Shown piece after piece: positions 25,787 through 35,693 of a DNA stretch of 64,000 nt. The position numbers and the translations under genes were made by a program. The notes beneath the pieces were generated by a model. The model did not search any database and was not told the DNA's origin. It saw nothing but the letters and a program-made list of their open reading frames with translations. Within the stretch, counting starts at the first letter, position 1. Each line of letters opens with the position of its first letter. Source of the stretch: Jannaschia sp. GRR-S6-38 (lineage in GTDB: Bacteria > Pseudomonadota > Alphaproteobacteria > Rhodobacterales > Rhodobacteraceae); the NCBI RefSeq assembly GCF_029853695.1, contig NZ_CP122537.1, forward strand, positions 2,563,501-2,627,500. Reading direction: 5' to 3'.

Positions 25787-26608
25787 TCACGGTTGCAGGA
25801 CCGTGGTTGCGGCATCCTCGGCCACGTCGGCGATCAGCATGTGACCGGGGGCGTGGGTGATGCAGAAGGGCAGGCGCGCGGCGCGCAGGACGTTCTGGGG
25901 CGTGACGCCGCAAGCCCAGTAGACGGGCACCTCGCCCGGGTGGACGGGCACCGCTTCGCCGTAATCCGGGGCGTCGAGATCGGCGATGCCGAACCCCGCC
26001 GGATCGCCCCGGCCCAGCGGCGCGCCATGGGCCTGCGGGAAGCGGGCGCTGATGCGCCAGGCATCCTCGACGCTGTCTTCGGGGATCGGGCGCATGGTCA
26101 CGACCATCTTGCCGTGGAAGGGGCCCGCGGGCACGAGCTCGATATCGGAATTGAACATCGGCACGGTGCGGTCCAGCTCGACATGGCGGACGGGGATGCC
26201 GGCCCGCATCAGCGCGTTCTCGAAGGTGAAGGAACAGCCGAGCGCCACCGTCACCAGATCATCACGCCACAGGTCGGCGATATCGGTGACCTCCTCCGTC
26301 ATCTCGCCGTCGCGAAACACGCGGTAGCGGGGTACGTCGCTGCGGATGTCGATGTCGCGGCCCAGCGTCGGCAGTATCGGATCGCCGGTATCGGAGACGC
26401 CGACGACCGGGCAGGGCTTGGGATTGCGCTGGCAGAAGCGCAGGAAATCGAGCGCATGCGCCTCGGGCAGGATCGCGAGATTGCATTGCAGCTTGCCCGC
26501 CGCCAAGCCAGCCGTGTGGCGGTCCCAGTCGCCGCGCCGGATCGCGGCGCGCACCTCGGCGGCCGACAGCTTGGCCAGCGTTGCGTGATCGGGTTTGGTG
26601 TTGAGCAT
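25787..26608 (-). CDS. DUF1445 putative hydro-lyase (D-glutamate cyclase-like)
   Basis: 273-aa protein of the PF07286 type: N-terminal AAEVRAAIRRGDWDRHTAGL, AGKLQCNLAILPEAHALDFL, RYRVFRDGEMTEEVTDIADL, VTVALGCSFTFENALMRAGI and the C-terminal YWACGVTPQNVLRAARLPFC plus HAPGHMLI. Members are annotated as hydro-lyases, and a mammalian relative is D-glutamate cyclase. Its pairing with a TRAP transporter suggests a dicarboxylate or D-amino-acid substrate. The ATG at 26608 follows GGGAGG by 6 nt and is preferred over a TTG at 26614. The LysR gene lies 59 bp upstream on the same strand. Confidence 0.88.
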   Translation of the reverse strand: MLNTKPDHATLAKLSAAEVRAAIRRGDWDRHTAGLAAGKLQCNLAILPEAHALDFLRFCQRNPKPCPVVGVSDTGDPILPTLGRDIDIRSDVPRYRVFRDGEMTEEVTDIADLWRDDLVTVALGCSFTFENALMRAGIPVRHVELDRTVPMFNSDIELVPAGPFHGKMVVTMRPIPEDSVEDAWRISARFPQAHGAPLGRGDPAGFGIADLDAPDYGEAVPVHPGEVPVYWACGVTPQNVLRAARLPFCITHAPGHMLIADVAEDAATTVLQP

Positions 26609-26667
26609 CGGCAACCTCCCCCAAGGTCAAGACACCTCTGGCATGGCGGCGGCATCCGCTCAAATTG

Positions 26668-27570
26668 TCATTTCGGATCGGCAGTGATCGCGGATTCGGA
26701 TCGCCCGGACGCCCAACCCTCCGCCACCTCCTGCGCCAGTCGCGCGCCGGTCTCGATCAGGTGGCTGCGCGGCTCGGCCAGCCAGGAGGCGGTGAAGACG
26801 AGCGGCTCGGGCTGGAAGCCGGCATCGAAGGGTACGATGCGGCCGGCCTCGACCAACGGCCGCGCGAGGTCGGGCGGGTAGGGGCCCACGGCCACGCCCG
26901 CCGCGATCATCTGCAGCGCCGCCGACAGCGAGGCGGAGGCGTAGATCCGCACGCCCGGCCCGTGCCGCCGCGCCAGCGTCTCGGCCAGTTCGCGGTAGGG
27001 GCGCGTCTGCCGCGAATAGGAGATGACGGGCACGTGGGCGAGGTCGACCGGCCCCATCGCGGCGGATTTGAACCATTGCAGCTCGAATTGCGGCAGCGCG
27101 GCGTTCTCGACCGAGAAGTCCGAGACCGGGCCCATCAGGAAGGCGAGATCGAGGCGGCGGTCGAGGAGCGCGGCGCGCAGGTCGATCGAGATGTCGACCG
27201 TCAGGTCCAGCGTGACCCGGGGATAACGCGCGCTGAGCGCCTGCAGGAAATCGGGCAGCCAGCTCTGGGCGATGGTCTCGGAGGCGCCGACGCGGAACAG
27301 CCCCTCGGCCTCGCTCGGATCGGCCACGTTCGCGCGGATCGCGTCCTCGACGAAAAGCATCTGCTCGGCATAGGTCAGCAGCATCCGGCCCTGCCGCGTC
27401 AGCTGCAGCCGTCCCGGCAGCCGGTCGAAGAGCGGGCGCTTCAATTCCGCCTCCAGCGTCGCGATCCGGGTCGAGATGGCCGGCTGCGACAGGTTCAGGC
27501 GCCGGGCCGCCTTGCGAACCCCGCCCAGCCGCGCGGTCCAGAGAAAGGCGCGGAGCTGATCGAGCGTCAT
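26668..27570 (-). CDS. LysR family transcriptional regulator
   Basis: 300-aa LysR protein. The N-terminal winged helix-turn-helix spans about residues 2-60 (LDQLRAFLWTARLGGVRKAA, then LNLSQPAISTRIATLEAEL). The C-terminal effector domain starts with EGLFRVGASETIAQSWLPDF. It lies directly upstream of the DUF1445-TRAP genes in the same orientation rather than divergently, so it may be the first gene of their transcription unit and control itself. The inducer is unknown but probably the transported acid. Confidence 0.92.
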   Translation of the reverse strand: MTLDQLRAFLWTARLGGVRKAARRLNLSQPAISTRIATLEAELKRPLFDRLPGRLQLTRQGRMLLTYAEQMLFVEDAIRANVADPSEAEGLFRVGASETIAQSWLPDFLQALSARYPRVTLDLTVDISIDLRAALLDRRLDLAFLMGPVSDFSVENAALPQFELQWFKSAAMGPVDLAHVPVISYSRQTRPYRELAETLARRHGPGVRIYASASLSAALQMIAAGVAVGPYPPDLARPLVEAGRIVPFDAGFQPEPLVFTASWLAEPRSHLIETGARLAQEVAEGWASGRSESAITADPK

Positions 27571-27670
27571 GTGCGGAATTCCCGTGCAGCGATCGGGAAA
27601 CGCTATTGCGCGATGGCCGCTTCGGTCCAGTCGCCCGGCCGATGCGATCTAGGGTCAGATTTCCTGAACC

Positions 27671-29311
27671 TCAGGAGTGTTCCTCGGCCGCCGTCGCCGC
27701 CAGCGCGCGATTGAAGACCCGCAGCGCATCGACATGCAGCAGCACGCCGAGCACCTGCGGCTGCTCGGAACTCTCATCGAGGCGGATCACGGCCACGAAA
27801 TCGCTGCCCGACTTCTCGAAAAGCGGCATCGCCGCCTCCAGCGTGTCGCCCGGCGCGACGAACAGGCCCTCGTTGACGGCGCGCCGCACCCGGTCCTCGG
27901 CCGGGGCCTTCGGATGGTCGAGCGCCTTCATCACGCTCGACACCTTGTACATCGCCAGCAGGTAGCGCTGCGGCCCCGCGGCGAGATGGATGCCGCGGCG
28001 TTCGAGCTGCGTCAGGAAGAAGCTGCGATCGACCAGCCGCGAGGCGAGCGCGGTGGCGATCGAGACCGCGACCATGACGGCGAGGCCGGTCTGCCAGTCG
28101 CCGGTCAGCTCCAGCACGATCAGCGTGGTCGAGATCGGCGCCCCCAGCACCGCCGCGGCCACCGCCCCCATGCCCGCAAGGGCGTAGAGCGTGTCGGAGC
28201 CGGAGATAGCCGGCAGGAAGGCGGTGGCGATCAGCCCGAAGGCCAGCCCGGTCAGCGCGCCGACCATCAGCGCGGGCGAGAAGACGCCGCCGCCCATGCG
28301 GCCGCCCATCGTCACCGAGCAGGCGACGACCTTCAGCACGGCGAAGACGATCGCCTCCTGCAGGAGCAGATCGCCCGACAGCGCCATGCTGGTCGTCTCG
28401 TAGCCGACGCCGATGATATGGGGGAAGAAGATCGCCATCGCGCCCAGCATCAGCCCCGCTGCCGCCGGCCGCAGCATCGCCGGGATCCGGAACCGCGCCT
28501 GCACGCGCGTCGCCACATCCTCGGCCATGAAGATCGAGCGCATCAGCACGAAGGCCACCAGCCCGCAGGTGAGCCCCAGCAGGATGAAGGCCGGAAGCTC
28601 CACGTAGAAGGCCAGCACGCCGTCCTGCGGCAGCTCGAACTCGGTCACGTCGCCGAAATGGATGCGGCTGATGACCGAGCCCGCGGCGGCGGAGATCGCG
28701 ATGGGCGCGATGGCGTGGACCGCGAAATGGCGCAGCACCACCTCCAGCGCGAAGAGCGCGCCGGCCAGCGGTGCGTTGAAGCTTGCGGCCACGCCGGCTG
28801 CCACGGCGCAGCCCAGCAATTCACGGCCCGTAATGCCGTCGGCGTTGAGCCGGTTCGACACCCAGCCCGCGATCATCCCGCACATATGGACGACCGGCCC
28901 CTCCCGCCCCGAGGAGCCGCCCGAGGACAGGGTGATGAGCGAGGACGCGATGGAGGCAAGCCCCGCGCGGCGCTCGACTCGGCCCTCCTTCATGGCGGAA
29001 GCCTCGATCACCTCGGCCACCCCGCGGACGCGGGCATCGGGGGTGAACCGCGTCAGTATCGCGCCCACCACGAGACCGCCCATCGCCGGCAGGATCAGGA
29101 CCCAGAACCACGGCAGGCTCGCCGCGAAGCTGTGCAGGCGCTGGGGATCGTCCGTGCCGTAGAGGAAGGTCTGCAGATGCTCGATGCCCAGCATGAAGGC
29201 CACGGCCGCGTAGCCCGAGGCGATCCCGATGGCGAGCGCGATGAACCAGAACTGGATCTGGCTGGGCCCCTTCTCGCGCAGCACCGCCCAGCTCCGCGCG
29301 CCCGCCGCCAT
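27671..29311 (-). CDS. ClC family chloride channel/transporter
   Basis: 546-aa ClC protein with about 10-12 membrane helices. The selectivity motif SSGGSSGREGPVVH contains the gating Glu (GREGP). Other motifs are AAGVAASFNAPLAGALFALE and MGGRMGGGVFSPALMVGALT. The ~90 C-terminal residues hold a CBS-like cytosolic region (VAPGDTLEAAMPLFEKSGSD and VLGVLLHVDALRVFN). I placed the start at ATG 29311 (MAAGARSWAVLREK); the frame stays open upstream and a TTG about 50 nt earlier (LSDAPHPARSP) is possible. The 230 bp up to the divergent lactate dehydrogenase should hold promoters for both. Confidence 0.9.
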   Translation of the reverse strand: MAAGARSWAVLREKGPSQIQFWFIALAIGIASGYAAVAFMLGIEHLQTFLYGTDDPQRLHSFAASLPWFWVLILPAMGGLVVGAILTRFTPDARVRGVAEVIEASAMKEGRVERRAGLASIASSLITLSSGGSSGREGPVVHMCGMIAGWVSNRLNADGITGRELLGCAVAAGVAASFNAPLAGALFALEVVLRHFAVHAIAPIAISAAAGSVISRIHFGDVTEFELPQDGVLAFYVELPAFILLGLTCGLVAFVLMRSIFMAEDVATRVQARFRIPAMLRPAAAGLMLGAMAIFFPHIIGVGYETTSMALSGDLLLQEAIVFAVLKVVACSVTMGGRMGGGVFSPALMVGALTGLAFGLIATAFLPAISGSDTLYALAGMGAVAAAVLGAPISTTLIVLELTGDWQTGLAVMVAVSIATALASRLVDRSFFLTQLERRGIHLAAGPQRYLLAMYKVSSVMKALDHPKAPAEDRVRRAVNEGLFVAPGDTLEAAMPLFEKSGSDFVAVIRLDESSEQPQVLGVLLHVDALRVFNRALAATAAEEHS

Positions 29312-29541
29312 CAGGGACGCGCGTCTGCGCGGGCTCCGTGCGGGGTGGGGGGCGTCGCTCAAGGTCGGGCCATCGGGTTGCGGTCCTGCGCCATTCCGGC
29401 GGGTTGGCGTGCGGCGGGGAAGTCGGAGGCGGTGAAACGTCGCGCGCCGCGTAACCTTAGGACAAGGATCAGAGCGGCGGAAGGGGGACGGCTTGCCCTC
29501 GGCCCCGGCAATCGCCATCGTCGCCCCGAGGAGGGCTCGCG

Positions 29542-30915
29542 ATGATCGAGGCGGCCGCGACGAAGGCGCTGCGCGACCTGCTGGGCGACCGCCTGGCGAC
29601 GGGCCGGAGCGAGCGGGACCTGCACGGACGGTCCGAGACCTGGCACGCGCCGATGCCGCCCGACGCGGTGGCCTATCCGAAGGACGCGGACGAGGTGGCG
29701 CGGATCGTCGGCATCTGCGCGCGCCACGGCGTGCCGGTCATCGGATGGGGCACCGGCACCGGGCTGGAGGGCCACGCCCAAGCGCCGCGCGGCGGGCTGA
29801 CGGTGAATTTCCGCGATATGGCCGCCGTGCTGGAGGTGATGGAGGGCGACATGCTGGTCCGCGTGCAGCCCGGCGTCACGCGCGAAGCCCTCAACGCGGA
29901 GCTGCGCGCGACGGGGCTGATGTTCCCGGTCGATCCCGGCGCCAACGCGTCGCTGGGCGGCATGGCCTCGACCCGCGCCTCCGGTACCACCGCGGTGCGC
30001 TACGGCACGATGCGCGACAATGTCCGCGGGCTGGAATTGGTGCTGCCCGACGGCCGCACGATCCGGACGGGGACGCGGGCGCGGAAATCGTCGGCGGGCT
30101 ACGACCTGACCGCGCTCTTCGTCGGGTCCGAGGGGACGCTGGGGCTGATCACCGAGCTGACCCTGCGCCTGCATCCGATCCCCGAGGCGATTTCGGCGGC
30201 GGTCTGCGGCTTCCGGACCACCGATGCCGCCATATCGGCGGTGACCGAGGCGATGCAGATGGGCCTCGCGCCCGCGCGGATCGAGTATGTCGACCGCGCG
30301 ACGGTCGCGATCCTGAACGCTGCCGACGCCGCCGGCCTGCCCGAGACGCCGCATCTTCTGCTGGAATTCCATGGCTCCGGGGCGGGCGTGGCCGACGAGG
30401 CGGCGCGCTTCGGCGAGCTCGCGGCGGAGCATGGCGGCAGCGACTACCGCTGGGCCACGCGCCCCGAGGAGCGCACCCGCCTCTGGTCCATGCGTCACCG
30501 CGCCTATCACACGATCCTTGCCTCGCGCCCGGGCGCCACCGCCATCGTCACCGATGTCTGCGTGCCCGTCACCCGGCTGGGCGAGGCGATCGGGCAGGCC
30601 GAGGCCGAGATCGCGGCCTCACCGCTGGCGGGTCCGATCCTCGGCCACGTGGGGGACGGCAACTACCACGCAATCCTGCTGGTCGATCGCGACGACCCGG
30701 CCGAGATCGCCTGCGCCAAGCGGCTGTCGGACGCGATGGTCGCGCATGCGCTGGCGCTCGGCGGGACCGCTACGGGCGAGCATGGCGTGGGGCTCGGCAA
30801 ACTGCACCTGATGGAGGCCGAGCACGGCGCGGCCTGGGGCGTGATGGGCCAGATCAAGCGGGCGCTGGACCCCGAGGGCATCATGAACCCCGGCAAGGTG
30901 ATCCGGCAGAACTGA
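29542..30915 (+). CDS. FAD-linked D-lactate dehydrogenase / glycolate oxidase-type protein
   Basis: 457-aa FAD-binding oxidase of the GlcD/DLD group, which oxidises a D-2-hydroxy acid and passes electrons to cytochrome c or quinone. The FAD-binding PCMH domain covers about 40-220 (VIGWGTGTGLEGHAQAPRGG, VDPGANASLGGMASTRASGT, KSSAGYDLTALFVGSEGTLG). The C-terminal cap includes GHVGDGNYHAILLVDRDD with metal-binding His, and the family end TATGEHGVGLGKL with MNPGKVI. Its stop is in an inverted repeat (CTGAC-CGGC-GTCAG) shared with the convergent DUF427 stop. D-lactate is the likeliest substrate. Confidence 0.9.
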   Translation: MIEAAATKALRDLLGDRLATGRSERDLHGRSETWHAPMPPDAVAYPKDADEVARIVGICARHGVPVIGWGTGTGLEGHAQAPRGGLTVNFRDMAAVLEVMEGDMLVRVQPGVTREALNAELRATGLMFPVDPGANASLGGMASTRASGTTAVRYGTMRDNVRGLELVLPDGRTIRTGTRARKSSAGYDLTALFVGSEGTLGLITELTLRLHPIPEAISAAVCGFRTTDAAISAVTEAMQMGLAPARIEYVDRATVAILNAADAAGLPETPHLLLEFHGSGAGVADEAARFGELAAEHGGSDYRWATRPEERTRLWSMRHRAYHTILASRPGATAIVTDVCVPVTRLGEAIGQAEAEIAASPLAGPILGHVGDGNYHAILLVDRDDPAEIACAKRLSDAMVAHALALGGTATGEHGVGLGKLHLMEAEHGAAWGVMGQIKRALDPEGIMNPGKVIRQN

Positions 30916-30921
30916 CCGGCG

Positions 30922-31263
30922 TCAGACGCGCTCCACGGTCACCTTGCCCGCGTCGAAGGCGAGATGCGCCTCGACATCCTTGGCGTCCGGGTTCGTCACG
31001 TCCTCGTAGCTCCACGCGACATCGGCGATCCGCGCCGATTGCCCGACATAGGAGAAGTAGCTCGCATCGCCCTTGTGCGGGCAATGGGTGGATTTCGACG
31101 AGCGCTCGAACAGCGCCAGCGCGATGTCGTCGCGCGGGAAATAGACCACGAAGGGCATGTCGCCCTCGTTGAGGATCTTGGCGTTGCGGCTTTCGACGAT
31201 GACGCCGTCATCGGAGCGCACGGTCCAGACGCCCTCGGCGGGCGTCACGCGGATATGGGCCAT
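30922..31263 (-). CDS. DUF427 domain protein
   Basis: 113-aa single-domain protein. Typical segments are GVWTVRSDDGVIVESRNAKI, PFVVYFPRDDIALALFERS and the signature STHCPHKGDASYFSYVG. Function is not established; no signal peptide or membrane segment. Start ATG 31263 is preceded by GAGGGAGAATCC. It sits 60 bp downstream of the aminopeptidase P gene start-to-end order on the same strand and may be co-transcribed with it. Confidence 0.9.
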   Translation of the reverse strand: MAHIRVTPAEGVWTVRSDDGVIVESRNAKILNEGDMPFVVYFPRDDIALALFERSSKSTHCPHKGDASYFSYVGQSARIADVAWSYEDVTNPDAKDVEAHLAFDAGKVTVERV

Positions 31264-31323
31264 GTCGGATTCTCCCTCGAATTGAAGCCCGACCCTATCC
31301 GCTGGGCGCGGGCGGGGGAAGCG

Positions 31324-33102
31324 TCAGATCGGCGCGCACATCCGGGTCAGCCAGTCGAGGTCCGGCCCCGCCAGACGCGGCGCCAGTCTCTCCAGAACGC
31401 CGGCGTGATAGGCGTCGAGCCAGGTGCGCTCGTCCGGCGACAGGAGGGCCGCGACGATCAGGCGGCGGTCGATCGGAACCCATGTCAGCGTGTCGAAGCG
31501 CAGCATCTCGCGCTCGGGATCGCCGCCGGGCAACGGCTCGGCCGGGCGGACGACGATCAGGTTCTCGATCCGGATCCCGTATTCGCCCTCGCGATAGTAG
31601 CCGGGCTCGTTTGACAGGATCATGCCGGCCTCCAGCGGGATCGTGCTGACCCGGCTGATCCGCGCCGGCCCCTCGTGAACCCCGAGATAGACGCCGACGC
31701 CGTGGCCGGTCCCGTGATCGTAATCGCGATGCTCGGCCCAGAGCGGGGCGCGGGCCAGCGCGTCCAGATGCGCGCCGGCGACGCCCACGGGAAAGCGAGC
31801 GCGACTGACCGCGATCATCCCCTGCAGGACGCGGGTGAAGGCGTGGGCGATATCCGCGGGCGGGAACCCCAGCGGCACGGTCCGCGTGATGTCCGTAGTT
31901 CCGTCGATATATTGCCCGCCCGAGTCGACGAGCAGCACGCTGTCGGTATCGAGCTTGCGGTTCGTCTCCTTGTTGACGCGGTAATGCACGATCGCGCCGT
32001 GCGGACCGGAGCCCGCGATGGTCTCGAAGCTGATCTCGCGCAGGGCGTTGGTGTCGCGGCGGAACCATTCGAGCTGGCGGACCACGTCGATCTCGGTCGC
32101 CGCATCCGGGCGCGCCTCGTCCAGCCAGCGCAGGAAGCGGACCATCGCCGCGCCGTCGCGCAGATGCGCCTCGGTCGTGGCGGCGATCTCGGCCTCGGAT
32201 TTCCGGGCCTTGGGCAGGGCGATGGGATCGGTGCCCTGCAGGGCGCGGTCGCCCAGCGCATCGGCCACGGCCCAGGGGGCGGTGGCCGGGTCGATCAGGA
32301 CCGGACCATCCAGCGCGCGCAACCGATCCGCGAACGCGTCCCATTCGTGCAAGGTGATCGCCGGGTCCGGCCCGAGGCCGTCGAATTTCGCGGGGTCCGA
32401 GAACAGCTCGACCGATCCGTCCGCATGCACAACCGCGAAGGCCAGCACCAGCGGCGAGCGGGCGATATCGCTGCCGCGGATGTTCAGCAGCCAGCAGATC
32501 GCGTCGGGTTGCGTCACGACCGCGGATTTCGCGCCGGCATCGCGAAGGGCGGCCGCGATCTCCGCGCGCTTCGTTTCGTCGCCCTTTCCGGCCAATTCCG
32601 TCGGATAGGCGGTGACCGGCTCGCGCGGGCGCGGGGGCCGATCGTCCCAGACGGCGTCCACGCCATTCTGCGCGGGCACAAGCTCGACGCCGTCGACCGC
32701 GCGCAGCTTCTCGATCTCGCGGACGGTGTGCAGCATGGGATCGAAGCCGACACGCGCGCCTTTGGGCAAGCGTTCGCCCAGCCAGGCGGCCACCGTCTCG
32801 CCGGGCCATTTGCGGATCTCGAAGGTCGCGGGATCGGTCTGCGCGCGGATCTGTACGGTGTAGCGCCCGTCGGTGAAGACCGCGGCCCGGTCCCGCCCGA
32901 TCACAGCGAGGCCCGCCGATCCGGTGAACCCCGTGATCCAGGCCAGCCGCTCGTCGCAGGGCGCGACATACTCGCCCTGGTGGGCATCCGCGCGGGGCAC
33001 GAGAAAGGCGTCGAGCTCATGCGCGGCCAGCCAGGCCCGCAGCTTCGCGACGCGCGGCGGCGCGACCTCGGGGCGGGCGGTGACGTCGAAGCTCTGGAAC
33101 AT
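31324..33102 (-). CDS. Xaa-Pro aminopeptidase (aminopeptidase P, M24B)
   Basis: 592-aa three-domain enzyme of the long (XPNPEP1-like) type that removes an N-terminal residue before proline. Two creatinase-like N-terminal domains (about 1-315) precede the pita-bread catalytic domain. Metal ligands are visible as VDSGGQYIDGTTDITRT (two Asp), TGHGVGVYLGVHEGP (His), NEPGYYREGEYGIRIENL (Glu) and a further Glu in the same stretch. Cytoplasmic; dinuclear Mn expected. Start ATG 33102 follows GGAGAG. The gene lies 100 bp downstream of cobT on the same strand. Confidence 0.94.
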   Translation of the reverse strand: MFQSFDVTARPEVAPPRVAKLRAWLAAHELDAFLVPRADAHQGEYVAPCDERLAWITGFTGSAGLAVIGRDRAAVFTDGRYTVQIRAQTDPATFEIRKWPGETVAAWLGERLPKGARVGFDPMLHTVREIEKLRAVDGVELVPAQNGVDAVWDDRPPRPREPVTAYPTELAGKGDETKRAEIAAALRDAGAKSAVVTQPDAICWLLNIRGSDIARSPLVLAFAVVHADGSVELFSDPAKFDGLGPDPAITLHEWDAFADRLRALDGPVLIDPATAPWAVADALGDRALQGTDPIALPKARKSEAEIAATTEAHLRDGAAMVRFLRWLDEARPDAATEIDVVRQLEWFRRDTNALREISFETIAGSGPHGAIVHYRVNKETNRKLDTDSVLLVDSGGQYIDGTTDITRTVPLGFPPADIAHAFTRVLQGMIAVSRARFPVGVAGAHLDALARAPLWAEHRDYDHGTGHGVGVYLGVHEGPARISRVSTIPLEAGMILSNEPGYYREGEYGIRIENLIVVRPAEPLPGGDPEREMLRFDTLTWVPIDRRLIVAALLSPDERTWLDAYHAGVLERLAPRLAGPDLDWLTRMCAPI

Positions 33103-33202
33103 GCGGCGGCTCTCCTCTCCGCCTGCCTAGACACCGCGCCCGAGGGGGGCAACCGGGGCAGGGGCCGCGAGGGATGCCCGCACCGGCGTCACCGCTTCGC
33201 GG

Positions 33203-35074
33203 TCAGGAGGCGCGGCGCATCCCCATCACCCGGGCGCGGGCCCGCGGATCGGAGTCGAACAGCGCGGCGAGCTGCTCGGTCATCGCGCCGGCCAGCTGTT
33301 CGACATCGGTGATCGTGACCGCGCGGTCGTAATAGCGCGTCACGTCATGGCCGATGCCGATGGCCAGAAGCTCGACGGCGCGGCGCTTCTCGACCATGGC
33401 GATCACGTCACGGAGATGTTTTTCGAGATAATTTGCGGGGTTCACCGACAGCGTGGAATCATCGACCGGCGCGCCGTCCGAGATCACCATCAGGATCTTG
33501 CGCGCCTCGGGGCGGCCCAGCATCCGGCGATGCGCCCATTCCAGCGCCTCGCCGTCGATATTCTCCTTCAGGAGCCCTTCCTTCATCATCAGCCCCAGAT
33601 TGGGCCGCACCCGGCGCCAGGGCGCATCGGCTGACTTGTAGATGATGTGGCGCAGATCGTTGAGCCGGCCCGGCGCCTGCGGCCGGCCTTCCTTCAACCA
33701 CGCCTCGCGCGACGCGCCGCCCTTCCAGGCGCGGGTGGTGAAGCCCAGGATCTCGACCTTTACGCCGCAGCGCTCCAGCGTGCGGGCCAGCACGTCGGCA
33801 CAGATCGCCGCGATCGAAATCGGCCGGCCCCTCATCGAGCCGGAATTGTCCAGAAGCAGCGTCACGCAGGTGTCGCGAAACTCGGTGTCGCGCTCCATCT
33901 TGAAGCTGAGCGGGGTGGTCGGGTTGGCCACCACGCGGGCCAGCCGCCCGGCATCGAGGATGCCCTCCTCGAGGTCGAACTCCCAGGAGCGGTTCTGCTG
34001 GGCCTGCAACCGGCGCTGCAGCTTGTTGGCCAGCCGCGAGACGGCGCCCTTCAGCGGCTCGAGCTGCTGGTCGAGATAGGCGCGCAGCCGCTCCAGTTCG
34101 GCGGGCTCGGCCAGGTCTTCGGCGCCCACGATCTCGTCGAACTGGGTGGTGAACACGGTGTAGTTCGGATCGGCATCCGAGACGGGCGGCGGGGCGGGCG
34201 GCTCCATCGCCTCGTCGGCGTCGGGCATCTGCGCCTCTTCGCCGGCCTCCTGATCGGCCATGTCGTCCATCGAGACATCGGCCTGGGCCGCGTCGTCCTG
34301 GCTTTCCTGGCTCTGCTCGGGCGTGGCCTCGTCATCCTGTTCCTGGTCGTCATCCTCGCCGGTCGAGTCGGGCTGCTGCTCCTCGTCCTCGGTCTGGCCG
34401 TCCTCGTCCTCGTCATCCTCGGCATCGGGGTCGTCACCGAGCTGGTCGCCGTAGCCCAGGTCCTCGATGAGCTGCCGGGACAGGCGCGCGAAGGCCTGCT
34501 GGTCGCCCAGCACGTCCTGCAGGTTCTCGAGCCGGTCGCCCGTCGCCTCCTCGATGAAGCCGCGCCAGAGCTCGAGCACGTTCTCGGCCCCGCGCGGCAG
34601 CGGGCGGCCCGTCGCCGCCTGCCGGATCCAGTAGCCGGCGGCGGCGGCCAGCGGGGCCTGCGCCTTGTCGGTGATCTCGCCGTAGCCTTTCCGCGCCGTC
34701 TCGACGCCGATCTTGGCGTCGATATTGCCCGCCGTGCCCGGCATGTCGCGGGCGCCCACCGCCTCGCAGCGGGCGGTTTCCATCGCGTCGTAGAGCTCGC
34801 GCGCCATGTTGCCTTGCGGCAGGTACCGGGCGTTGACGGCGGAGTCGTGGTGGCGATGGCGCAGCGCGTAGGCATCCGCCGTGCCGCGCGCGAGCAGCAC
34901 CTCCTCGCGCGTCATTCGGCGCGACACCTGCGGCAGGCGCACGGAGTCGTTCGTCTGGCCCGGCGGGTCGACGGAGAAGGTGACCGCCAGCTCCGGATCG
35001 TCGGCGAGCGTCTTGGTCGCCTCGGCCAGAGCCTTCTTGAACGGATCGGCGGGGTTGTCGCTGAGCTTGCTCAT
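33203..35074 (-). CDS. cobT: Cobaltochelatase subunit CobT
   Basis: 623-aa subunit of the aerobic cobaltochelatase, which inserts Co2+ into hydrogenobyrinic acid a,c-diamide during B12 synthesis. The N-terminal half has [20 protein letters not shown] and [21 protein letters not shown] very acidic linker (about 215-300, Asp/Glu/Gln-rich) follows, then a C-terminal VWA domain with MIDAS motif [15 protein letters not shown]. CobT forms the chaperone ring with CobS that acts on CobN. The start at 35074 ([12 protein letters not shown]) is chosen over a long upstream extension with no coding character. cobN is not in the window. Confidence 0.96.
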   Translation of the reverse strand: MSKLSDNPADPFKKALAEATKTLADDPELAVTFSVDPPGQTNDSVRLPQVSRRMTREEVLLARGTADAYALRHRHHDSAVNARYLPQGNMARELYDAMETARCEAVGARDMPGTAGNIDAKIGVETARKGYGEITDKAQAPLAAAAGYWIRQAATGRPLPRGAENVLELWRGFIEEATGDRLENLQDVLGDQQAFARLSRQLIEDLGYGDQLGDDPDAEDDEDEDGQTEDEEQQPDSTGEDDDQEQDDEATPEQSQESQDDAAQADVSMDDMADQEAGEEAQMPDADEAMEPPAPPPVSDADPNYTVFTTQFDEIVGAEDLAEPAELERLRAYLDQQLEPLKGAVSRLANKLQRRLQAQQNRSWEFDLEEGILDAGRLARVVANPTTPLSFKMERDTEFRDTCVTLLLDNSGSMRGRPISIAAICADVLARTLERCGVKVEILGFTTRAWKGGASREAWLKEGRPQAPGRLNDLRHIIYKSADAPWRRVRPNLGLMMKEGLLKENIDGEALEWAHRRMLGRPEARKILMVISDGAPVDDSTLSVNPANYLEKHLRDVIAMVEKRRAVELLAIGIGHDVTRYYDRAVTITDVEQLAGAMTEQLAALFDSDPRARARVMGMRRAS

Positions 35075-35178
35075 GTCCCGCAACCTAAGCCCTCGCCGAC
35101 CGGGTGCAATGGCTTCTGGCATTGCGATCCGCAGGGGCGCAGCGCGACGCGGCGATCCCGCGCTCGGCGCGAACGGCC

Positions 35179-35571
35179 CTAGCTGAGCAGCGCGCCGATG
35201 CAGCCGTCTCGCAATTCGCGGGCGCGATCGGCGGCGGCCTCGGAGGCGCGGGGGTCCGGCCCGAAGACCGCGGTGGCCAGCAGCGCCGCGTGCGCGGCCT
35301 TTGCGGCGACGCGCCGGTGCATGATGCCGGGCGCCTGTTCCGCGGGCGTCAGCGCTTCGAGGATGTCGATCATCGCCCGGCGCAGCGCCTCGGTTCGCGC
35401 GGCATCCGGATCCCCGGTCAGCCACTGGAACTCCATCTCGGCCGACAGGCGCCCCGTGCAGGCGGCGAAGAATGGCAGCGGGTCCCCGATCGGCGCGGCG
35501 GCCGCGGAGGCGGAGGTGGCGCCGGCCGGGACGGCGATCAGCAGCGCCAGGAGCGTTCGCACAATGCCCAT
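35179..35571 (-). CDS. Small exported protein between cobS and cobT
   Basis: 130-aa protein of unknown family. The N-terminus [20 protein letters not shown] with ASAAAA is a signal peptide. The mature part has two cysteines ([20 protein letters not shown] near 36 and [12 protein letters not shown] near the end) that could form a disulfide. It is on the same strand as cobS and cobT and lies between them, but an exported protein has no evident role in a cytosolic chelatase. Start 35571 has no strong ribosome-binding site. The position may simply be lineage-specific. Confidence 0.75.
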   Translation of the reverse strand: MGIVRTLLALLIAVPAGATSASAAAAPIGDPLPFFAACTGRLSAEMEFQWLTGDPDAARTEALRRAMIDILEALTPAEQAPGIMHRRVAAKAAHAALLATAVFGPDPRASEAAADRARELRDGCIGALLS

Positions 35572-35693
35572 ATTTCGAGCATGGCAGGCGCAATTACGCC
35601 TACCAAGAGGGCAAAAAGTAAAATGCGCCGGAATGACGCCGTCAGGCCACGGCGTCAGATCTCAGCGAGAGGCGCGATTGCGGGTGGAGGGGC

